NCBI GenBank assembly: GCA_031262485.1
Contig: JAISHO010000041.1
Location: 1 to 64,000, forward strand
From: Propionibacteriaceae bacterium
GTDB taxonomy: Bacteria > Actinomycetota > Actinomycetes > Propionibacteriales > Propionibacteriaceae
Direction: 5' to 3'
DNA: 64,000 nt
Position 1 is the stretch's first letter. Each line of letters starts with the position of its first letter. Made by a program: the position numbers and the translations under genes. Under the pieces are notes generated by a model, which was not told where the DNA came from, searched no databases, and saw nothing but the letters and a program-made list of their open reading frames with translations. This document shows positions 7,994 through 16,100 of this stretch, one piece after another.

Positions 7994-8827
7994 ATGAGCA
8001 CAACTGTTATGGTTGCTCCAGATTTGGGGGATGTGGAGCAGACGACCGAGCAGAACCCCAGGGGGAGGCTTCCGTTCCGGGAAGCGGTTCGGGTGGAGGA
8101 GTTGCCCGAACATCTCGAATGGCACTGGATCGATTGGGTGGCCACGGTGACGATTCCGCTCGTTTTCGCCACGGCGACGCTGACGAATGGGCTGGGGGTG
8201 AGCTTATGGACGCGTGGCTTCATCGACTTGGGGTTGCGAGCCGCTCTCTGTCTCGTGCTCGTGTGGGCTTACCGGCGCATGCTGGCACGTCATTGGCAGG
8301 CGTTCAACCGGGCTCGATGGCGTTCCTTGGCGCTGGTCGTCGGCGGGGCGGTCGTCATGCAGATGATCGTCACCGGGGTCCGTTCGGTTCTGCCGGCGTC
8401 GGTGATCGCGTGGGGTCCGCAGGCTCCCGATGATGGCTTGTCCGCGGCGATCGACGTCGGTTCACTCTCTGTCGGCGGGTTGTTCTTGTTCACCTTCATC
8501 GCTCTAGGCCCGTTGTTCACCGCCGTCATTGAAGACACCGTTTTCCGGCACACCTTTCTCATGAAGATTCCGGTGTGGCGGCATGCCATCCTCGCGGTGG
8601 CGCTCATCATCGTCAACGGCCTCGCCTTCGGCGCCGTCCATTACTACAATTTCGGCTCCTTCGGCGCGACCTTGCCCTTCGCTGCCGCAGGGGTCTTCTT
8701 CAACCTCGTCTACTTGTGGACGCGCAACATCTGGCACGTCCTCGGCATCCACCTGTTCAACAACTTCGTTCTCGGCGTCGCGATTATGCCGGTGCTCATC
8801 GTCGCGAAGTTGTTCGGCGTCTACTGA
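7994..8827 (+). CDS. CPBP family intramembrane metalloprotease (CAAX/Abi type)
   Basis: A 277-residue multi-pass membrane protein. The conserved Abi motifs are present in order: IEDTVFRH near residues 179-186 (family EExxxR, here ED), FGAVH near 212-216 (FxxxH) and HLFNN near 253-257 (HxxxN). These form the intramembrane active site in Rce1-like proteases. Its substrate is unknown; family members serve in bacteriocin immunity, protein maturation or stress responses. There is no clear ribosome site before ATG 7994. It is convergent with the GH127 gene, with one base between them. Confidence 0.85.
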   Translation: MSTTVMVAPDLGDVEQTTEQNPRGRLPFREAVRVEELPEHLEWHWIDWVATVTIPLVFATATLTNGLGVSLWTRGFIDLGLRAALCLVLVWAYRRMLARHWQAFNRARWRSLALVVGGAVVMQMIVTGVRSVLPASVIAWGPQAPDDGLSAAIDVGSLSVGGLFLFTFIALGPLFTAVIEDTVFRHTFLMKIPVWRHAILAVALIIVNGLAFGAVHYYNFGSFGATLPFAAAGVFFNLVYLWTRNIWHVLGIHLFNNFVLGVAIMPVLIVAKLFGVY

Positions 8828-8828
8828 T

Positions 8829-11006
8829 TCACCGCTCGGGGATCCACACCCGCATCGCCGCCGAGTCGCGATTGCCCCAGTCGGCGAAGGGAATCGCCAC
8901 CACGTCGACATGCCTGCCCGCGGTCGGGTGGGTAGCGCCATGGATGGCGCCGTTCTCGTCCTCGCCGGCGGACGAATGAGCGATGAATTCGTCTCCGGCC
9001 CTCTCTTCTGAGTGCGCGGAGCGGGCGGTTCCCGACTGTGGATGATGTGGGGTTCCGGTCGTGGAGCGGTACAGGGCAGATGACGAGGGCGGATCGACGA
9101 ACCCGCTCACGGTGATGGTGGGCGCCCCGGCCAGACGTGGGTCGTCGGCTGGATCGCTGTCGTGCGGCGGGACAGCCGGGTCGACGCGCAGGTCGTCGAG
9201 GTCGGCGCCCTCGGGAAGGTCGATTTGTTCGACGCAGTAGACGACCGGCCCGCGCTCGACGGCGAGGCAGCCGCGGCTGGCGTCGATCCGGGGATGTGGC
9301 GCCGTCCAGCGGGGAGTGAGGTCGAGGGTCAACCGCACTGGGACGCCGCGGGTGAGTGTGACGCGGTGGTAGCCGTCAAGGGTGGGTTCTGTTGAACCGT
9401 AGCCCACGGTGGTGTGGGCGGACCAGGCGGGGATTCGCACGGCGATCGCAGCCCCGGGCTTGAGGGTGCCGTCGAGGGTGAGGATGACGACGCCGTCGTC
9501 CGGGTAACGCGTGCGCATCCGCAGCGTTCCGTCGCCGAGATGGGCTGGGAGGTCGATGTCCGCGTCGGTGTAGTGGTGGAGTTCGAGGGCGGTGTCGGTG
9601 GAGCTGGCGAGGTAGGCGCCGAGCTGGGCGTGGAGGCGGGCCAGGTTCGGCGGGCAGCAGGCGCACTCGTACCAGCCGCGACGGTTCCGTGGCGCGTTCT
9701 CCTCCGAGTGATGGTCGGCCCTCAACTGGAGCGGGTTCGAGTAGAAGAAGCGTGTTCCGGTGACATCGACGGCCGCCGCGAGGGCGTTGTGCAGTTCGCG
9801 TTCGATGATGTCGGCGCATGCGCTGGGGGTGGGGATCGACGCCGACTGGTGTGGGAATGACGGAGACGCGGCGCCCGAGGGTTCACTCGTCGTCGCTTCG
9901 GCGCCGGGGGATGGTTCGCGGAGGCTGCCGGTTTGCTGGCTCGCCGAGGGCTTGGTTGGCGTGGGCTCGTCGCCATCCGGGTTCGTTGATCCGAGGAGCA
10001 TCATGCGCCAGGCCCAGTGCAGGTCGGCGATGCTGGCGCACGTCTCCGCGTAGGCACGGTCGGGCGGCAGTTCGTAGTCGTCGCCGAAGGCCTCGTCGCG
10101 GTGGCGGGAACCGAACGCGCCCGTCAGATACATTTTCCGTTCGTGTGCCGAACGCCACTGGGCGGCCAAAGCCGGGGTCAGCGTGGCGTCCCCGTTCTCC
10201 AGGAGAACATCGGTGACGCCGGCGTTGAGGTAGAGCTGGCGCACGGCGTGCCCGGTGGCGTCGGTGGATTCGCGCACCGGGAGGTGATCTTGGAAGTAGT
10301 CCGCGCCGAACTGCCCGGTCGGCAAGAGGCCGTGCCCCCGTCGATCGACGAGGAGCGCGGCGAGCGTGAGATAGCGCTCTTCGCCGGTATGGCGGAACAA
10401 CTCGACGAGCGCCGTCTCGATCTCCGGATGCCCGCCGATCCCCTCGCGCCCGCCCGGCCCGAAGGTACGCCACACCAGATCGGCGGCCTTCCGGGCGATC
10501 GTCAACAGGTCGTCCCGTCCAGCGGCTCGGCTCAGGGCCACCGCCGCCTGGATGAGATGGCCGGTGATGTACATCTCGTGCGTCCACTCCAACTCGGCGA
10601 ACCGCTTCTCCGGGTGGACGCCCTGAATCCAAGAATGGAGGTAGCCGTCGTCCTCCTGGACACGAGCGAGCAGCCCGATGACATCGTCGAGCCAGGGATC
10701 CCACCGCGTCGTCGAGCTCCGCGCGATCTCCCAAGCGACCGCCTCGATCGTCTTGTGAAGGTCGGAATCAGCGAAGACGAACCCGCGATAATCGGCGTCC
10801 GACTCCCCGACGACGCGTCGCAGATTATCGAGAACCCCAGAGACCTCGAGTTGCTCGACGCAATGGGGGATCGTGTGCTCGGCGTTGCGCTCCTGCCAGC
10901 GGCCCCACCGCCCCGAGGGGAGCAGCCGAACCGAGCGGACATCGAGCGGTCGACGGGCCGTGACGCCACGCGGAACCGCCGGGGCGACCATGGGGGGCAT
11001 TGTCAT
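8829..11006 (-). CDS. GH127 beta-L-arabinofuranosidase
   Basis: A 725-residue protein starting at ATG 11006 behind AAGGAG. The N-terminus (DVRSVRLLPSGRWGRWQERN) and the (alpha/alpha)6 barrel match glycoside hydrolase family 127. Zinc and catalytic residues of the HypBA1 type are visible: Glu321-Thr-Cys323 (AETCAS) and the Cys450-Cys451 pair (CACCPPN), where the second position of the pair is the expected nucleophile. No signal peptide is seen, so it likely acts inside the cell on imported arabino-oligosaccharides. Two low-complexity stretches are unusual: about residues 345-400 (Ser/Pro/Thr-rich, between ETC and the CC pair) and about 635-690. Its product, L-arabinose, fits the araA/araD locus at 55-60 kb. 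Confidence 0.88.
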   Translation of the reverse strand: MTMPPMVAPAVPRGVTARRPLDVRSVRLLPSGRWGRWQERNAEHTIPHCVEQLEVSGVLDNLRRVVGESDADYRGFVFADSDLHKTIEAVAWEIARSSTTRWDPWLDDVIGLLARVQEDDGYLHSWIQGVHPEKRFAELEWTHEMYITGHLIQAAVALSRAAGRDDLLTIARKAADLVWRTFGPGGREGIGGHPEIETALVELFRHTGEERYLTLAALLVDRRGHGLLPTGQFGADYFQDHLPVRESTDATGHAVRQLYLNAGVTDVLLENGDATLTPALAAQWRSAHERKMYLTGAFGSRHRDEAFGDDYELPPDRAYAETCASIADLHWAWRMMLLGSTNPDGDEPTPTKPSASQQTGSLREPSPGAEATTSEPSGAASPSFPHQSASIPTPSACADIIERELHNALAAAVDVTGTRFFYSNPLQLRADHHSEENAPRNRRGWYECACCPPNLARLHAQLGAYLASSTDTALELHHYTDADIDLPAHLGDGTLRMRTRYPDDGVVILTLDGTLKPGAAIAVRIPAWSAHTTVGYGSTEPTLDGYHRVTLTRGVPVRLTLDLTPRWTAPHPRIDASRGCLAVERGPVVYCVEQIDLPEGADLDDLRVDPAVPPHDSDPADDPRLAGAPTITVSGFVDPPSSSALYRSTTGTPHHPQSGTARSAHSEERAGDEFIAHSSAGEDENGAIHGATHPTAGRHVDVVAIPFADWGNRDSAAMRVWIPER

Positions 11007-11070
11007 GGATGCTCCTTCGCATCTCGGGTCACTGAACCGATGCTAGTGCAGTCGCGGCTTGTCGTTCCGC

Positions 11071-12015
11071 TTACCGGGGGGCGTCGTCCTCGACCGAATA
11101 TCTGTCACTCCATTCCATGAGGTTCGGGTCCCACGTCCCCTCTCGTTGCTCGATAAGAACACGATCGACGAACCGTTCCATCAATTCGTGGGCATCACTG
11201 ATAGTGTATTGAGCGGCGGGGGTCCCTTTCGCTTCGGTGCGGTACTTTCTGCCCCAATTCGAGGGGATCATGAAATGGTCGGGGCGAGGGATCCCCCGTT
11301 TTCCGCACTCGCGTTCGATGGCTGTTCTCATCGATATCCTGTCAACCTGTTGAGTGACAGCGATGACGACGAGATCTACGAGATCCTTCTCTCGACTAGA
11401 CGGCCTTCCATTTCGATACGAGGAGATCGTGGCGCACACTTTGTCTGCGATCTGGTTCACGACCGGATAGAGACGATAAGGGTGGGTGATGAGTTTGCGA
11501 AGATTGAGCCGGTTCGACGGCTCAATGACTGTCGGATCATCTGTGGCCCCGACGTGGACGGAAAGATCGACATTGATGAGGTCCTTCTCCTTGGTTCCAA
11601 GGAATGTTGCGAATTTTACGCGATATCCGTCGGCGTAGGGTTGGAGATTATCCACGAGAATGTCACTATGCTCGCGATATTCGAAACGGAAGTGGTCGCC
11701 GAGGTCGAGTCGCGCAACTTTTCTGAGCTCTTCGAGGGCTTGTTTTTTGTCGCTGAAGCCATCGCGGTAGAGGTCGGCGTCCATAGTTCGGCGAGCGTTC
11801 GGCACCCTCGCCAACATGCCGGTTCCTCCTTTGAGGATCCATTCGCAGTTGTCGCCTGAGGCGAAGACCCGACATAGAAAGCGATCGTAGTAAGCCTGTC
11901 TGATCAGATCGTTGATCTGGCGAGTGGGATCGGCCTGATGCGTTCGTGTGGCTGCTTCTTTAATGGCTTTCTCTACGGCGTCGGGACTGCCGTAAGGATC
12001 GATATTCTTTGTCAT
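11071..12015 (-). CDS. abiEii: AbiEii-type nucleotidyltransferase toxin
   Basis: A 314-residue protein of the AbiEii/AbiGii toxin family. The nucleotidyltransferase motif ILKGGTGMLAR is followed by RRTMDADLYR, which supplies the metal-binding acidic pair. KLITHPYRLYPVVNQIADK and the later SSREKDLVDLVVI match the conserved second half. Family members transfer nucleotides to targets such as tRNA acceptor ends and cause abortive infection or growth arrest. It lies 66 bases downstream of abiEi and is probably co-transcribed. Base composition is clearly less GC-rich than neighbouring genes, suggesting acquisition by transfer. Confidence 0.9.
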   Translation of the reverse strand: MTKNIDPYGSPDAVEKAIKEAATRTHQADPTRQINDLIRQAYYDRFLCRVFASGDNCEWILKGGTGMLARVPNARRTMDADLYRDGFSDKKQALEELRKVARLDLGDHFRFEYREHSDILVDNLQPYADGYRVKFATFLGTKEKDLINVDLSVHVGATDDPTVIEPSNRLNLRKLITHPYRLYPVVNQIADKVCATISSYRNGRPSSREKDLVDLVVIAVTQQVDRISMRTAIERECGKRGIPRPDHFMIPSNWGRKYRTEAKGTPAAQYTISDAHELMERFVDRVLIEQREGTWDPNLMEWSDRYSVEDDAPR

Positions 12016-12081
12016 TATCGCCTTGTCCTGCGTGGGGGTTGATATGGAGCTGGTCCATGTCAGTTTTCCGGTGGTAATACC

Positions 12082-12993
12082 TTAAATCTGCCGATCGTTC
12101 ATGGCTTGGAGTAGTTCACGGAATGATTCCATGATTTGTTCGGTGGAAGAAGCGACCATTTTTCTGGCGGCCGCCTCTGCTTCTGTAGCTGCAGCGGAGA
12201 TTGAATCGAGCTGGGGTCCATCGATTGATTTGCATGCTAATTCTTTTATGAACTTGATTCTCGGGGCAATGTTCAGATCAAAGTTCGACATTAACTCTTC
12301 ATTGATTTTCTCTTTTACTGGACTACCAATAAGTGATTCAGTCAATGAGTCGATGTCAATATGGGCTAAGGCTCGAAGATCTTCCAGGAAAGATTCGCCA
12401 TCTCCTTTGGTGTACCCATGGCGTTCCGCTAAAGGCGCGAGCAGCGCGGCAAGTCGTCTGCCGTCAATGTTTCGGGCGTCTAAGAGAACCCCAGCGATGT
12501 TCGACAGATCCATTCCTGAACTGACCAGATCGACGATCGTCCTCTCCGGTGTTGTCACTGGGAGTCCATGGATCAGCGTCACGTCATCTTCATGGAGTGT
12601 GTCTGTCCGGTAGGTGATTTCATCACGTTGTGTCTGGCGTCGACTTGGGGTCGTAAAGGTATACGGTTCGGGCACGAGATCGCCCAGTTCGAGCAGGTAG
12701 GAGGCGGTGGGGCCGGAGACGACGGCGTCGATTGGCTGAATGGCGAGGCGGTGGTTCGCGGTCAGTTTGGGATTGGTCGATAACCATGCGGCTTGGATTG
12801 GAGTGAACTTATCTTCAGGGAGACCCTTATCTCGGTAGACCCCGTGCCCGAGTCGCTCGAATAACCCCTTCTCGGAGAGCTTCGACAACTGGAGACGGCT
12901 GATTCCGAGTTGACGGGCCTGGGCGGTGGTGACCATGCCCCATTGAGCGGCGGTCACTTCGCTCAGTGTCAGGAGAGCCTCCCTCATCTTCAT
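12082..12993 (-). CDS. abiEi: AbiEi-type antitoxin and autorepressor
   Basis: A 303-residue protein with an N-terminal winged helix-turn-helix (WGMVTTAQARQLGISRLQLS; then GLFERLGHGVYR), followed by the AbiEi antitoxin domain (TTPERTIVDLVSSGMDLSNI). This is a type IV system: the antitoxin represses the operon and counters toxin activity without direct binding. Start codon choices are ATG 12993 (M1) or ATG 12987 (M3). Neither has a Shine-Dalgarno, and the promoter geometry predicts a leaderless mRNA starting at M1. The low GC matches its toxin partner. Confidence 0.88.
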   Translation of the reverse strand: MKMREALLTLSEVTAAQWGMVTTAQARQLGISRLQLSKLSEKGLFERLGHGVYRDKGLPEDKFTPIQAAWLSTNPKLTANHRLAIQPIDAVVSGPTASYLLELGDLVPEPYTFTTPSRRQTQRDEITYRTDTLHEDDVTLIHGLPVTTPERTIVDLVSSGMDLSNIAGVLLDARNIDGRRLAALLAPLAERHGYTKGDGESFLEDLRALAHIDIDSLTESLIGSPVKEKINEELMSNFDLNIAPRIKFIKELACKSIDGPQLDSISAAATEAEAAARKMVASSTEQIMESFRELLQAMNDRQI

Positions 12994-13032
12994 GCTTGGA
13001 TTGTATCAATCTAGAGGATACAATCCAAGCAT
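12992..13032 (-). promoter_or_regulatory. abiE promoter embedded in a perfect 16-bp inverted repeat
   Basis: ATGCTTGGATTGTATC (12992-13007) and its exact reverse complement (13017-13032) flank a 9-base spacer. On the minus strand TTGGAT and TACAAT are separated by 17 bases and sit one in each arm. The base seven positions past TACAAT is the A of abiEi ATG. AbiEi proteins are known to bind inverted repeats upstream of their operon, so this is the likely autoregulatory operator. Confidence 0.82.
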
Positions 13033-13170
13033 CTATGGGAGGTTTGGGGGAAACCCTCTGATCAATGGGAATCCAGGGTTCTGTCGCCCCCGGTCTTACC
13101 TGAGACGGGGTTTTGTAGCTCCTCTGCGAGCTGGATCCCGGTTTTGTCCCTATGTCATGAGATTTCTCGG

Positions 13171-16100
13171 TCAACGTCGCAGCCGGAGACCCTGGGGGCT
13201 GAGGGTGAAACCGGAGCGTTGAAGAATGGTCGAGAGCGGGAGAGGCTCAGGGCTGAGGACAGGCACACCGTCGATCGTGGTGATAGTGATCTGATCGAGG
13301 CGTCCGCTGGTGACGAGGCCGGCGAGGGCGTTGGCGATCTTGGGGAGCGCATCGTCGGGCATCGGCCAGGTGAGGACGCTGCGCCCGCCGCGTTCGATGT
13401 AGGCGGCCAAGGCGCCGTCGAGGAGGACGACGAGGGCACCGGCTTTGCGGGCGGGACGGTGGGAGGATTCGGTCGTCGCGGATTCGGAGATGGGTGATTC
13501 ACCCTCAGAAGTTGGCGCCGATTGCTCCACCACGGGATGGGAAGTCGTCGGAACGGAACGTTCGGGCCAGGGGAGGATCGCGCCGTAGGGGTTGGCCGGG
13601 TCGGTCGCGGCGAGGATGAGGACCCCGTCGGAAGATGGCTGGAGACGCTTGGCCGGGGCTGGGGCGTAGGCGGGAGCAGTGGAGGAGGTAGAAGTACGGT
13701 CGGCGACAGAGGTTGGGGTGGAGACTGACGCAGTGGCCGGGGATGATCTCAGATCGGCCGAGTCCACGTTCTCAGGTGCATCCTCCGGATGGTCTCGCAG
13801 CCCAGAAGGCTCTGATGATGGAGACGTCGATCGCCGAAGAAGGTCGATGGCGCCCGAGGTGGCGAATTGGCTGGCTCCGAGATCGCGGATGAACGCTCCG
13901 CGGTGAACGTGGCCTTGTTGTTCGGCGACGGTGAGCACCCGGGTGACGGCGGCGAAACCGCCGGGAGTTTTCTCGGTGGCGACAGCGGGGCGGGTGAGGA
14001 TTCCGTAGCGGTCGAGGAGGACTTCGGCGCGGGTGAGGGCCCGCTCCGTCTCGCGCAGTCGCACCTCGCGGAGGGCTTCTCTCGTGGTGAGGTGGCTGGC
14101 CTCCGGAGCGACGCCGGGGTTGAGCGACCATCGGCCTGCTAGTTCGCCAGAGTTAACGGCGACCGGTGCGGGGAGGCTGAGGCGGACGCGACCATACCGA
14201 TGCCTCGGGGCGGGCCGGCGAATGCGGTGAGCGGGGCGGGCCCCAGCCAATCGGGAACGCAGCGGCGCCAAAGTGTCGCAGGAGACGAGCCCGGCCCAGA
14301 CGAGCGACCAGAGCGCCTCGGCGAAGCCCGCTGACGGGGGGAGATTGAGCGCGGCGGCGATGTCGCCGGAGCGGAAAGCGCCGCCGTGGCTGAGGAAGGC
14401 GAGGATCTCCTGCTCAAGCGGGGGGAGCGGCCCGGTCATCACAGGATCGGGGAGAGACGAGACGGGGCGGGTGTGGTTGAGGCCCGCGTCGTGCGCAGTA
14501 CCGGGATGAACCGAAGAGAAGTCATCGACGGGGAATTCTGACCCCCGCATCGCAGATAACGATGCCTCGGGCAACGGCGCCGAAGATGACGGCGCGGCGA
14601 ACGCGTCGCTGAGATCGGCGGGGGCGAGGCTGATCCAACCGTCGCCACCAGCGAGGGAACCATGGCCGCGCCACGTGACTTCCCCGGCCGCCATGAGAGT
14701 GTCGAGATCAGCGGGTCGATAATCGGGCAAGCGAGCCGGAAGGATGAACGATTCCAGCGCCGAGGCGGGGACGACGGCGCCAGCCAGTTGCTCGACGACG
14801 CGGCTGAGGCCGTCGATTCCTCGCAGCGAACCTCCGACACCTTGCCAGGAAGGGAGGAAACGGGCATACGTCGTGGGGGAGACCGGCTCGATCGCTGCCC
14901 GCGCTTTCGCCAGACAGCGCCGTTGAATTCGTACGAACACCGCTGGGTCGGCGTAGACCCGTTCAGGTGAGGGGTCAGTCGACGGAGGCTCTTCGTCCTC
15001 GTCGCCGGCCCGGGCTCGTCGATCGACTGTGACCCATCTGGGAGGGCGAAGAGACCCGGCTTTGAGCTGGCCGGTTTCGACAAGACGTTCGACGACCACG
15101 GCTACGAGGGAAGACTCGATCCCCCAACAACGGGCACATTCCTCAACCGTGAACGGCACGTGGGTGCGGGCATAGCGGGTGACAAGATTGGAGAGTTCAG
15201 CGCTTTCGTCGTCGGAAGAGCAGGCGACCGGAGAAGCCTCGATATCGCTCCAGCGCACCGCGTCGTCGAGGGTGAGCCAGCGGCCCCGCAACCGGGTGAT
15301 GTGGCCGTGCGACTCCAGATCGGTCAGCCAGCCGACGATCTCATCATGGAGATCGGGCCGGGTGCGCTCAGCGAGGTCGTCGAGGGAAAGCGGCCCGAGG
15401 AGGCGGAGACAATCGAAAACGTCCTCGGCGTCGCGGGCCAACCGGGTGGAGCTGAGGCGCTGGAGGTCGCGCTCGACCTCGGTGAAGACGTCCGTGTCGA
15501 GCCAGGCCAGCGCGGCGTCCGGATCGGCGCCGAGCAACTCGGCCAACAGATCCGGGTCGAGGGCGAGGACGGTGGCGCGCATCTGGCTGAGCGGGGCGTC
15601 CTCCTCGTACATGAACACCCCGCTGTAGTAGAAGAGGACGGAGCGCGCGAAGGGCGACGGGCTTGGCGTCTCGACTGCGGCGACGGTGATCTCGCGTCGC
15701 CCGATCGCCGCCATGAGGCCGGTGAGGGCGTCGAGGTCGAAATCGTCGTGGAGGCATTCCCGGGCCGCCTCGAGCATCATGGGGAAACGCGGATAACGCG
15801 CCGCGATCGTCAAGAGATGGGCGGCCCGGTTGCGCTGCTGCCACAAGGGTTGACGATGCCCGGGCGCCTTGCGGGGCAAGAGGAGCGCCCGGGCGCAGGC
15901 CTGACGGAAACGGGTGGCGAAGAGAGCCGATTGAGCCAACTCCTCCTGGACGATGCCGGCGACCGCCTCGGGCGGGAACACGATGAGATCGGCGAGATCG
16001 CGGAACGGGTCGCCGTTCGACGATGGGGGAGCCCAGGTCTCCTCGGCAGAGCTGGGATGGTCGTCAGAAATAGACGGAGCGCGAGACGTGCGGGCGAAGC

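Noticed and set aside
7204..8223. Minus-strand ORFs across the tRNA and hairpin repeats
   Set aside because: They translate the antisense of tRNA-Ser and of the repeats, a well-known source of spurious proteins.
13087..13116. Hairpin with TTTT between abiE and lhr
   Set aside because: The stem has a bulge and points in the plus direction, where no gene precedes it.
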